64,000 bases of DNA from Balaenoptera acutorostrata (Eukaryota; Chordata; Mammalia; Artiodactyla; Balaenopteridae): positions 10,598,016 through 10,662,015 of the forward strand of contig NC_080070.1 in the NCBI RefSeq assembly GCF_949987535.1. The letters are read 5' to 3'. Below are positions 47,336 through 57,544 of the stretch, piece by piece (the first letter of the stretch is position 1; each line of letters starts with the position of its first letter). The notes below the pieces were generated by a model. It made no database searches. It saw only the letters and a program-made list of their open reading frames with translations, and had not been told where the DNA came from. The translations under genes and the position numbers were made by a program.

Positions 47336-47990
47336 TTGATGATTCACTGAAAAGATTTACATGACCCAGAAGAGCTGTTATACTCATGGTTACAGTTTAT
47401 TACAGCAAGAGTATATAGATTACATTCAGCAAAGAAAAAAAAAGTGTATAGGGCAACACCAGAAGAAACCAGGCATGAGTTCTGTTGTCTTCTCCCAGTG
47501 GAGTTACACAGTTGGTATTCAATTCTCCCAACAACATATGACAATATATGTGAAGTGCTGCCAGCCAGGAAAGTTCACCTGAGCCTTGGTGTCTAGGGAC
47601 TTTATTTGAGAGTTAGTAACCTAGGTGTGCAGCACCTATGTGACTAACCTCAACTACTCAGATGTGAGCCTCCCAGAGGTCAAACTGATATAACATGGCT
47701 CAAAGCCCCAGGAATATGTGCAAAAATTGGCATTTACCATAAATCATGTTAGCATAATCTGTCAGGTGGGGACCAAGTTTTCAGTTATACAAAGATATTC
47801 TTACCAGGCAGGATAATCCAGTGGCTCAGAGGTTATCTCCCAAGGGCCAGCCAAGGGTGAGTCCTGAAGATCTTTGGAATGTGCAGGGTTTAACAACCCA
47901 GCATGGTGAGTTAACCCTTCAAGGCACACAACGTAAAGGGAACAGCAATTGTGACTATATATCCACTCTAAGGTTCGACCTCACTAACTG
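47336..47990 (-). repeat. Endogenous retrovirus LTR, family not named
   Basis: On the minus strand it reads gggctttgagccatgttata, gacctctgggaggctcacat, aataaagtccctagacacca, aaggctcaggtgaactttcc, gcagcacttcacatatattg, gtaactccactgggagaaga, cctggtttcttctggtgttg and ctgtaataaactgtaaccat, then gagtataacagctcttctgg. This order, including the AATAAA-type polyadenylation region, matches a mammalian LTR I recall but cannot name with confidence. The right boundary is approximate. Confidence 0.7.
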
Positions 47991-50900
47991 CTCTTTCCCC
48001 TAATTTCTTCTGAATTTCTTGTTGTCATAGAGCCTGATAAGACTGTATTTTTACTCTCAGGAAACTCTGTTATCTTTCTATGCCCAAGTATAAACATACC
48101 CTATAACTTTATTTTTTTCTCCTCAGGCAGCCAAACAGATGTATTCTTTTCAAAGCAATGGTGGTCATTATCAAGTTATTTACTCAGCATCCAAATATAT
48201 GAATCTTAGGAGAAGCAAGATTCATCTCATTGTAAAGAAGCTAAAATGTCTACAGCTTGTGTTTTCTTTCCCCTCAGGTTGTTAGCAGGTGGGCATGAGA
48301 CCTCAGATCAGCTAATGATACTATCCCACCTGGGACTGAATCTGGAGCAAATATCTCAAAGAGGGAGACAAAAATATTCCTCCCAGATGCCTCTAGCCTT
48401 GATTAATTCCTACCCATGTTCTTCATCCTTTCCAATTTTTCTGTAAGCTATACAATTTTTTTTCAGTAAATTAAGTTTATGTTAAAGTTTCCCTAAGTCA
48501 AATTTTGGTGCTTTAAACAAAGAACTTTGGGTGATGTAAGAACTCTACTAAGAAATTTAAATAATACAGAAATGAATGAATAGTTATAAGGAAGATTTCT
48601 AAATTTGTAACAGAAATCTAGTAACAGATTTCCTAATATCTTAGGGTTAGCATAATTTTTTAGGGACTCAGATACCCTCCAATGACTACCAATTTCTTTC
48701 CTAATTCTGTCTGAGCAAATTCTAATATGACGTGACTTCTATGGGTTCTGTTGTGAAATCTACTGAGACTCTCAATCTCACCCAAGCTACTTCCTGCTCT
48801 TTCTAAATGTGACTTCAATATCACCTCTAGTCCTGAGTTTCACTGTATTTTTCAGTTCTCTGGCCCTATCAAATTTCTCTGAATGTACACCTAATAAGGA
48901 TGAAGACTCTTATTAAGTAGTCCTAAAGTTCTACCTTATACCTCAGGTTATTTTATATTAAGACTAAATTTCCTACACCCTTCCTGAAGAATTTCTGTCC
49001 CTAAGCCTTAAGGAAATTTAGTCTGCATTCAGGGCCAATCTTACTCTACGTTTTTACTGGCACTCAGCTTTGTCTAATTTCACTATACGTCATTTGATTT
49101 TTGAAGATGGACACAAGGTTTCTAGAGGCCTTTATGAAATGAAAACACAATGGTCTTTTAATCTTTTAAACAGTCATGCCCAATCTAAGGTCTTCCATTG
49201 AATTCTTATTCTAGATGAAGAAAAATAAATTCCTTGGTTTATTTGCAAAGCAGAAATTCTTAATAAGTCCTAAAGACCAATCCACCCTTCAACCCAGGAA
49301 GAAAGTTTCCTGCCCTGATTCTTGAAACCTCTACTGGCTATATCTCTTCCAATAAACAGGAAGAGTTTATAAATCAAAGTGATGTTCCCACTTCAAGTTG
49401 CCCAGTACCTTTCTAGATTATAATTCAGACTCCTAGAGCCAGAGACCACTGCCCAAATATCCCAAACCTACATACAGGACATGTGCAGACTTCTTCCCAA
49501 GGTCTATTCTCCTGAGAGAGGCCATGTCACAGATGTACTTATCCCTAGGTCCAAGGAGCCACCATATGCAGAGGTGTGTAAAGAGCTTGGGCATATGGGC
49601 TTTGTGTCCACACGTGTGCACGAGGTCTCTCACAGTGTGGGGCCCAGCAAAGATAGGAAGAAAAGACAGAAGAGCCAGAGGGCTGAGACCACCATAATCC
49701 TGCAAGTCATTATAAGAAGCCAAGAATTTTAAATTCAAACAGGGCCTTTCAGGCCATTATGGAAGACTTTTGTCTAGGCAAGAAAATAGTTTTCTGGCTT
49801 TATTTCAATTTTAAAAATATTTACACCTATGGTATGTGGCCTCCACTTGTACCCATGTTCCAGCCAAGGTTGTTAATCTCAAAAAATGACCCATCTCCTC
49901 TGGGGTGAGTCCTTCAAATCTATAAACCTTTAATAGAATATGTTTTACAGCAGGAATTAATATATATTTTGCAGAAGTTATATAGACATATTCTCACTTA
50001 AGAGGATGATTTCACATATTTTTAAGATTGTCACACAGTTAAATTGGAAAAAATTTATAAAACCTATTATAATATTCAGAAATTGTAGGATAGGATCCAT
50101 TTCATGCAGAACCTACATTTTGCTTTTCCATTTCAACCAGTTCCTCACAACTTTCATTCTTTTTATCTATGTGCTTTTGTTGACTTCTTATACACAATGT
50201 TAGAGAAGAAAGACTTTCCTGTTGTGGGTGTGAACTCATCTTGGGCAGGAGACCTGGGGCTCTAATCCAGGGCTCTGATGTGGCTAAGGTTTAGAGAACA
50301 AGGACTGCGTATTACAGGAGGAACTTGGTTAATCAAAGATTTGGGGCAGAAGGTAAGAGAAGACTAAAATAAAAGAGTCAACTCCGAAGGGAGAGAGATA
50401 GGCAAAGTCTAGATACAAAATAAAGAGGCTATCACAGAAGCCAGGCAACATGGAACAATTAGTTTTAGAAAAGTGAATAAAAGAGAGATCCTGGAGAAAT
50501 TCCCTAAGTCTTCTAGTTACAGAAGAGAATAGGACACTTGTGCTTGCATTTGTGAATGGGAGGATGCCTATTGGGGGGAGGCAATTCAGACATTGTGGGT
50601 ATGAATGCATAGCCATTCTAATTAAAAGTGAATGCTTCCAAGATGTAATTATGAAAGAGTAGCCTTGCTTGTTAAGCGAATGTGTCAGGGGTGAGGGCAA
50701 TGGGAGGATAATGATAGGTACAAAGTCTCAGAATTTAAACAAAAGCAGAAAAAAGGATGAAAAGAAGGAAGGGAGGGAGGGAGGAAGGAAACATGCATGT
50801 TCAAAAGGCAGATCTGGGGAAATAACATGAATCCCTGAGAGATTTGAATAATAAATAAATTGTAAAATCAGAAAGGAAAGAAGATAAACTAAGTGTGTAA

Positions 50901-51139
50901 TTTTAGGGCAGATTAAAATGGCAGAAGAGAGGTGAGAAGCTGAATGTAGTCCAAGAAAGCACTCATATAACAGATCAACCAAGGCAGAGAGTAGATAAGA
51001 TTTGGGGGAAAGGAAGAGAGACAGAAAAGGACATGGGATGAAGATTGATTAAGTCAAAATCTTTAGATATTACGGGGACTCCAAGTACTATTCCTACCAC
51101 AGATAACATTGAAATCTAGTTGACAAGCAAAAGTCATTC
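47991..51139. other. Unassigned; possible decayed ERV interior
   Basis: No gag, pol or env motif could be read on either strand. If the LTR at 47336-47990 were a 3' LTR, its interior would lie here on the minus strand, but no second LTR is seen. A G/A simple run lies at 50765-50790. Open frames (49433-49738, 50329-50700) show no domain. Confidence 0.35.
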
Positions 51140-51643
51140 AGTCACCCAGCCACTATTTATTGAGTACCTCCTATGTTCTGATCCCTATGCTTTATATCAC
51201 CTATAAAGTGCTGAACAGAGGAAATATGATCCCTGATTTCATGGGGCTTACTGTCCATGGGAGCAATAGATGATGAAAATAAAAGTTTACACAGATTCAT
51301 AAATTAATATAAATGGAGAGGCTGAATTGCCAAACATAAATTGTGGTGTTTTAAAGAAATATTTCAATATTAAAACTGGGAGTTCATGGACATGATCTCT
51401 AGAAACTAATATTAATGCATGATCTGAAATATGAAGGGAGAATTAACCAAGCAATGAGAGATACTAAGAGCAGTTCAAGCATAGGAAAGAGGATGTACAA
51501 AAGCCCTGGGATGAAAAGGAGATTTGATGTATGTGGGTTGCTGAGGGAAGGCCAGTCTAGGTAGAGTACAGTGGGGAGCAGTTACAGAGGGCGTGATAGC
51601 GTTAGGTAATGTCTACTGGTTTGTACTAAGGACTTTGATTTTT
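51140..51643 (-). mobile_element. L2 LINE, left of nested L1
   Basis: Antisense L2 is clear: actatttattgagtacctcc, tatgttctgatccctatgct, atttcatggggcttactgtc, gtacaaaagccctgggatga, aggccagtctaggtagagta and gtactaaggactttgatttt. It continues at 51849 across the inserted L1. Confidence 0.72.
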
Positions 51644-51848
51644 TAATTGAAGTGTAGTCTCTCTACAATATTGTATAAGTTACAGGCATACAATAGAGTG
51701 ACTCATAATGTTAAAGGTTATACTCGATTTATAGTTACTATAAAATCTGGCTATATTCCCTGTGTTGTGCAATATATCCTCGCAGCTTATTTTATACCCA
51801 ATATTTTGTACCTCTTATTCCCCTACCCCTATGTTGCCCCTCCCCCCT
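51644..51848 (-). mobile_element. Short LINE-1 3'-UTR insertion in L2
   Basis: Antisense L1 3' UTR reads ttaattgaagtgtagtctct, acaatattgtataagttaca, ggcatacaatagagtgactc and ctatattccctgtgttgtgc. A 10-bp target duplication, TTTGATTTTT, lies at 51634-51643 and 51849-51858, and the two flanks join into continuous L2. At about 205 bp it is a very short 5'-truncated copy. Confidence 0.88.
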
Positions 51849-52090
51849 TTTGATTTTTATCCTAAAGAATAAATACTCATTTTCAGTACAAGGTGAGACC
51901 AGACCAATTTTTGAAGTACATAATAAGTCAAAGAAAGAAATCAAGATGGGTTGGCTTTAAAAAATAAAAACGTGATATGTTGAATCAAGTGAATTTTTTA
52001 AAAATACAGAGATTGTAAGATCTCAAGATATACAGGCATCTTAAGGAATATGAATCTTAAGGACATTGGGCTAGAGACAACAGAGGATAT
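51849..52090 (-). mobile_element. L2 LINE, right of nested L1
   Basis: tttgatttttatcctaaaga continues L2 directly from the left piece; the family reads tttggattttatcctaagag. Farther right the match is weaker (gtgatatgttgaatcaagtg) and the end is approximate. Confidence 0.55.
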
Positions 52091-52781
52091 TAATAAGTAA
52101 AGAACATATGTACCAAATATCAACTCAAGCTCTTCCATGTTCATGCTGAAGGTAAGAAACTTTGGATCACAAACAGGTCTTATGAAAATGGTTGAAATAG
52201 TTTGTTTAATTGGAATATTCATAAACAATGGTATAAGGCATCAGAATATCATAGATTCTGCAGCTCTACGCAGCTGTGTTACATGGTAGTACCATCTCTC
52301 ATTCTCCAAGGAAAGCAAGAAGAAGTCTGTATACTCTATGATATAAAAGTGATATGACATCAGGCCACTCACCACAGGAAATTTGGAAGCATTGCCAGGA
52401 GAGCTACTGAAGGATATCTAAATGAAATGAACTCAATTCCATATTTTTTGTCTGTTAAATAAAAACTAGAATATATCTTTTTATGTTTAGCTGCTTATAT
52501 TTGATTTTTTTTACATTAGCTCTAACAGTATCTGGAAACATGAATTCATCATGACCATCAAAGAAATCTTTCTTACAAATGAGAAATAATGAAAAGGGCT
52601 CTGAACTTAGAGTAGAAGACTATTTCCCAGTGCTAAATTCTTTCCTCAAAAGTACCTAAAGCATTTCATCTTATCTTCTTCAACCCTCAGGTTTTTTTCT
52701 TATGCAAAATAACTATCAATCCACATTTACCCTCCATTCTCACTGTGCATGTCAAAAGCACCAGTATTTTGTCATGATTTT
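52091..52781. other. Unassigned intergenic sequence
   Basis: No recognised feature. Confidence 0.4.
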
Positions 52782-52965
52782 GAGGGCAGGCTCTGTATTT
52801 ATTTCTAGGCTCTACTACTTGGCAACTTAGATAATCTCACCGTGTCTCATTTTCTGTGTCTATAAAGTAGACTCCCTCCTGGAGTTCTTGGAATTAAATC
52901 TTTCACAATAGCATCCAGAATATACTATGGGACCAATGGATGTTATTTATTGTTTAACTAACATC
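52782..52965 (+). repeat. MIR SINE
   Basis: gagggcaggctctgtattta, taggctctactacttggcaa, cttagataatctcaccgtgt, ctcattttctgtgtctataa and agtagactccctcctggagt follow sense MIR from the tRNA-like head through the core. Confidence 0.68.
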
Positions 52966-53224
52966 TACTGAATGAGACCATACATGTAAAAGTACTTAAG
53001 ATTATAAAGTGCTATTACAAAGTGCAAGCCATTATTATTTTTATTAAGTGACATTTTAATTTTCTTTTGAATTCAAAGGGCATCAATATGAAATTTAGCC
53101 TTTTATGACACCCTGAGGTTTGTGGCTAATTATGACAATTGTCAGTCAGTATTAAAAGAAATGTACCTGATTGCTTAATATATGGCAGATATGAATAGTC
53201 AAGGTTGGCAGTGCCAAATATTTT

Positions 53225-53725
53225 CACAGTCTACTCAGCAACCATTCTCCATCATTCTCCATCCTGTTCTGGGCCTCTGAGGCTTACCTGTATGGATTGC
53301 ATCAACAGGATAACGATGCTTCTTGTTTCCAATTGAGGTCGGCCAATGAGGAGTTCTAGAATGATCAGAGAAAGGGAGGGAACATTGGTTCTTTAGTTAT
53401 TTTCATTCTCTGCTGTCTCTAGTCCATATCATCAACTTGTAAACCGTGTATTACACTGATTCCTTTTCTTATGTTGGTCGTCTCTCTACCAAAGCCCCTT
53501 CTCTACTCAAGGCAGCCTACTTGATATAACTTTGTCTCCATCCCCTTGTCACTTTGGCCCTAGGAGTGGTAGCAGCTCCACTGCTGATATTCCAGGTCCC
53601 TGCACTACTGTGGCTCCCTAATGTCCCGCCCACACCTCTGTCATAAGACTCATTGTAAATAAGCCTGCCTTGAATGATCCTAATTAAATATCTTACTGGT
53701 TGGACCTTGACTAATACAGGAATCT
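53225..53725 (+). repeat. Ancient interspersed repeat, family not named
   Basis: ctcagcaaccattctccatc, ctgtatggattgcatcaaca, ccaattgaggtcggccaatg, ccctaggagtggtagcagct, cccgcccacacctctgtcat and ttggaccttgactaatacag form a block order that I recall as a common mammalian repeat ending cctgactgatacag. It carries no coding frame. Family assignment needs a library search. Confidence 0.55.
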
Positions 53726-54539
53726 TCAATTATCCTCAATTTTCCTCTATCAGATCTTTCATCTCAGACAATATAGACACTATGGCACCATAAAGCCCAA
53801 GCATCCCTACCGTGACAAGACCCTACAAGAGTCAGTTCTGAAGGGCTGAGGTGCTCGATTATTCATTTCATAGGCAATGCCTGTCAGAGGCTCAAACACT
53901 TCTTAGGAAGAAGCCCAAGAAACTGACTGTGTTAGTAAGTTAGCGTTATAGCTCAAAAGACTTCTTGAGAGTCTGGGGGTGGGTGGGGAACTTGAGAAGT
54001 GGAGCTGTCACCCTGCATGTAGGAGTATAAGTTGACTAATTTCTAGTTGGGCACATATATTAATGTGCCCTCATTTGTACCTCCAAGCTGGTGATGCCTA
54101 CGCATATTCAAGATACTGTAACAAAATCTGGAAATTAGTATATAGAGATGAGTCTAGAACTTAATCTAAAACTGAGAATATCCTACTACAGAAACTGCAT
54201 AAACAAAAGCACAGAAGCAGGAATAGATATGGCATTTGTGAGTCTGCAAAAAAGTCAGCCTAACTAGAGAATAGGTTAGATGTTTAGAAAAGAAATAATA
54301 TTTAACACGTACCCTAGAACTGACCCAGTTCTTGAATGAACGTTGAAGAGTTTAGCACTGGTTAAAAAGTCAATGTGCATTACATCTATCAATCGAAGCA
54401 CTCAGTGGAAATTTTTTAAAGTATCATTTAAATATTATTCTAGCAGCTTTCATCAAGAAAGTATGAAAGTTAACAAATATTGTCTGTTGGACCACAACGT
54501 AAGGTGGTGGAACTAATACTACCAGGAAAGAAAAACCAT
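53726..54539. other. Unassigned intergenic sequence
   Basis: No gene is recognised. The right part may already belong to the old L1 that is clear from about 54540. Confidence 0.4.
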
Positions 54540-55480
54540 CCAAGAGATATTTTTAAATGGTTGATTATGATCAGACCTTGGTTTCTAATTTTTAAAATAA
54601 GAAAGAAAAGAAACCAGCGATCCTTGGAGAAATGGCTAATTCTAGGACTGGAGTGAAAAACATATGAGATAAGCCTAGAGCATTATAGTGGCAGAAAGCA
54701 AGAAAATGCTTAAAAAAAAAACTCACAAGGATTGAGATTTGTTAAGGGACATAGTAGCCAACTGAACGAGCAACAAAATAAAGTACTATTAGATTATTTC
54801 TCCAGGTATGACATGAATATCCGTGAGTCCACACTAATATAAGTAGAGGACTAAATAAATAAACAAATAGAGGAGAATAGGCAAATCTACTATGCAGAAA
54901 AATTCCAAATAATTTCTGTGCATACGTCCCACTCCTTGGGTGTGGACTGCTCAGAGTGATTTCCTTCCGAAGAATACAGTATGGAAAAAGAGAAATTTTA
55001 CAGTGGAGGAAACCTGACAAATGTGATCAAGGTCGAAATCCACAGTGATAAATCACACTATATTCTGTGTTCTTGATATGATGTGGTTAACCTCTGTCAT
55101 CTTTTCCCCCAGTTCAATCATGAGAAAAACACCAGACAAATCTCAATGGAGAGACATTGTACAAAATACCTGACCAGGACTCCTCAAAACTGCCAAAGTC
55201 ATCAAAAACAAGGAAAGTCTAAGAAATGGTCAAAACCAAGAGGGGCCAATGGAGACATGATGACTAAATGTAATATGGTATTCTGGAAGTGATCCATGGA
55301 ACAGAAAAAGGACGTTAGATAAAAATTAAGAGATCTGAGTACAGTATGGACTTTATTAAGGCTTTTTCAATAATGGTTCATTCATTGTAACAAGTGTATC
55401 AAACTAATGTAACATGTTAATACTAGGAGCATCGGTGTGGAGTATATGGGAAATCTTTGTTCTACCTTCACAATTTTTTT
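54540..55480 (+). mobile_element. Old LINE-1 3' UTR, left of the inserted younger L1
   Basis: Sense text matches an old L1 3' UTR in order: gagaaatggctaattctagg, actggagtgaaaaacatatg, catgaatatccgtgagtcca, gaccaggactcctcaaaact, tcatcaaaaacaaggaaagt, gggccaatggagacatgatg, tggaacagaaaaaggacgtt and tatatgggaaatctttgttc. Its last 14 bases (CTTCACAATTTTTT) recur at 56245, where the element resumes. Confidence 0.8.
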
Positions 55481-55625
55481 CATTTAAAAAATATTTATTT
55501 ATTCATTTAAAATAACAATATAAATCCATTATATTTTAATGTAATATTTTAATAACAAAAATTATTTTTCAAAACTAAATTTAGTGAGAAGGGTGGTGTT
55601 GTTTTACATTTCACCCATCTCTCTA
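55481..55625 (-). other. Apparent 3'-transduced sequence of the inserted L1
   Basis: This segment lies between the target duplication and the poly(T) that marks the L1 3' end on the plus strand (55626-55634). It is AT-rich, with aatttagtgagaagggtggt and tgttttacatttc resembling part of another repeat. In the L1's own direction it sits after the poly(A) and before a second A-rich end. That position fits a 3' transduction; a separate small insertion is the alternative. Confidence 0.55.
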
Positions 55626-56070
55626 TTTTTTTTTAATTTTTATTGGAGTATAGTTGATTTACAATGTTGTGTTAGTTTCAGGTGTACAGCAAAGTGAATC
55701 TGTTATACATATATATATATACACGCTTTTTTAGATTCTTTTCCCATATAGGTCATTCCAGAGTATTGAGTAGAGTTCCCTACGCTACACAATAGGTCTT
55801 TATTAGTTATCATTTTTATATATAGCAGTGCATATATGTCAATCCCAATCTTCCAATTTATCCCTCCCCTCCTTACCCCTGGTAACCATAGTTTATTTTC
55901 TACATCTGAAATTCTACTTCTGTTTTGTAAATAAGTTCATTTGTACCATTTTTTTAGATTCCACATATAAGCAATATCATATTTTTCTTTCTGTGTCTGA
56001 CCTACTTCACTCAGTATGACAATCTCTAGGTCCATCCATATCACTACAAATGCCCTTATTTCACTCTTTT
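55626..56070 (-). mobile_element. Young LINE-1 3' UTR, main part
   Basis: Antisense artiodactyl/cetacean L1 3' UTR is nearly intact: tttattggagtatagttgat, ttacaatgttgtgttagttt, caggtgtacagcaaagtgaa, tcccatataggtcattccag, taaataagttcatttgtacc and ttccacatataagcaatatc. It ends at ttatttcactctttt, in late ORF2, where the orientation flips. Confidence 0.92.
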
Positions 56071-56244
56071 CTATGGAGAACAGTTTGGAGGTTCCTTAAA
56101 AAACTAAAAATAGAGCTACCATATGATCTAGCAATCCCACTCCTGGGCATATATCCTGAGAAAACCATAATTTGAAAAGATACATGCACCCCAATGTTCA
56201 TTGCACTATTTACAATAGCCAGAACATGGAAGCAACCCAAATAT
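56071..56244 (+). mobile_element. Inverted 5' part of the same LINE-1
   Basis: Sense L1 ORF2 text (ctatggagaacagtttggag, caatcccactcctgggcata, tacatgcaccccaatgttca, ttacaatagccagaacatgg) sits head-on against the antisense 3' part. It corresponds to 9605-9776 in the L1 at 9554. About 65 bp between the two parts is missing compared with that copy. This is the arrangement left by twin priming. Confidence 0.9.
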
Positions 56245-56310
56245 CTTCACAAATTTTTATGTAAATCTAAAACTGATCTAAAATTAAAAGTTTATTTTTT
56301 TAAAGCAGCC
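56245..56310 (+). mobile_element. Old LINE-1 3' end, right of the insertion
   Basis: cttcacaaatttttatgtaa, atctaaaactgatctaaaat and taaaagtttatttttttaaa are the terminal sequence of the old L1 that breaks off at 55480. The first 14 bases repeat 55466-55479 with one mismatch. Confidence 0.82.
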
Positions 56311-57139
56311 CTATGTGAATATAAGTAAAATGTCTTATGTATTAGAAACACTTATAATGTAAATGAAAAAAGGGGATGAATTCTTGTCCATACTCACAAT
56401 CTATCCTCATACTCTACCCTATCCTTATAATGCAGTGCTTTCATTTCTATTATTTGTATAAATTATATTAGAGTAATATTTTTAAAGGAATGAATAAGAG
56501 CATTGAGCAGTCAGTCAAAAAAAAAAAGAGTGATTAGGTAAAACAGTGATTCTCAGCTGGGAGATTATGGAAATGGGAAAAGTTATGCAATGAAGAAAAA
56601 GCCTTTTTCCACTTGTGAGTGTATGAGATGTCTGAACAGTGCGTGTGTGTGTGTGTGTGTGTGTCTTTTAAGAAGCATAATAGATATTGTGGAATAATTT
56701 TACATTTGAGTAAAAAGTTGATTTTTTAAAATTCAAAGTACATAAATAGAACTCAAAATTCTCTTGACTGATGAGAACTAGACCAAAAATATATTACATT
56801 TTGTGCATATTAGTTATTCTCAACTCAAGGAGAGAGTGTTTCATTATGTTTAAAGAAAGGGGACAAAAGAGAAAGCTTGAGAATCATTAAGCTGTAGCAA
56901 ATGCAAACCAATCATAAATTCAAGATTTTAAGCTCTATGTCAGAGACAAGAGTGATGACACTGATACACCCAGAAAATTAGAACTGAGATCATTTCAGTA
57001 AAGGGAAGACTAGCAAAATTACTAAAAAAAAAAAAGAAAAAAAATTTGGAGAGGGAGTGGGGGCTATATTTTGAGAAACCAGTAATCAAATGGAAATAGA
57101 AAAATTGTAAAATAAGATGTTTCAGGTCTGTTAATTATG
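56311..57139. other. Unassigned; includes a (GT)n run
   Basis: No gene is recognised. A pure (GT)11 run occupies about 56642-56664 and is a likely length-variable marker. A-rich simple runs occur at 56518-56528 and 57024-57043. Confidence 0.5.
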
Positions 57140-57436
57140 AGCTTAAAGATAAGAGTTGACTCTCCTTCAGAGGAAAGACAGAAGAAGAGCTAAGGGCAGA
57201 GGAGTCATAAGAAGAAAAGTTGAAATTATAAAGTAATGACACCAGTTACATAGGTGTCACATCAAAGTTTCCTGCTCTATTTGGGAGTTACCTAATGGGA
57301 GGCCATTGAAGTGAAACAAAGAGAGGGTTTTTAAAAGAGGTTGAACAAAATAATCAAAAGAAGCAGGGGTAAAGGAGGATGACTTGAGTAAGAAGAGACT
57401 TGAATTAAGCATTTGGAAACCTAAGAATAGCTAAGC
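57140..57436 (-). repeat. Possible antisense L2 fragment
   Basis: taatgggaggccattgaagt and gagggtttttaaaagaggtt resemble antisense L2 (aatgggaagccattggaggg, ttttaagcagggg). Similar purine-rich text continues at 57545-57720 (aggttgttacagtaatgtga; the consensus is aggctgttgcagtagtccag). Confidence 0.4.
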
Positions 57437-57544
57437 TGTAACCTCTCTGAGTTCAAGGACTTTGTCTTGTTCATTATGGCTTGTAGCATTTGGCACAGTG
57501 CTTGTCACATAGTAGGTGCTCATTAAGTATTTGAGTGAATAAAC
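57437..57544 (+). repeat. L2 LINE 3' end
   Basis: gtaacctctctgagttcaag, gactttgtcttgttcattat, atttggcacagtgcttgtca, catagtaggtgctcattaag and tatttgagtgaataa match the sense L2 3' terminus. It sits between two pieces that look like L2 in the opposite orientation. Confidence 0.75.

Noticed and set aside
50755..50790. G/A-rich run as a possible regulatory triplex site
   Set aside because: It is a short simple purine run without conserved context and is best read as low-complexity DNA.
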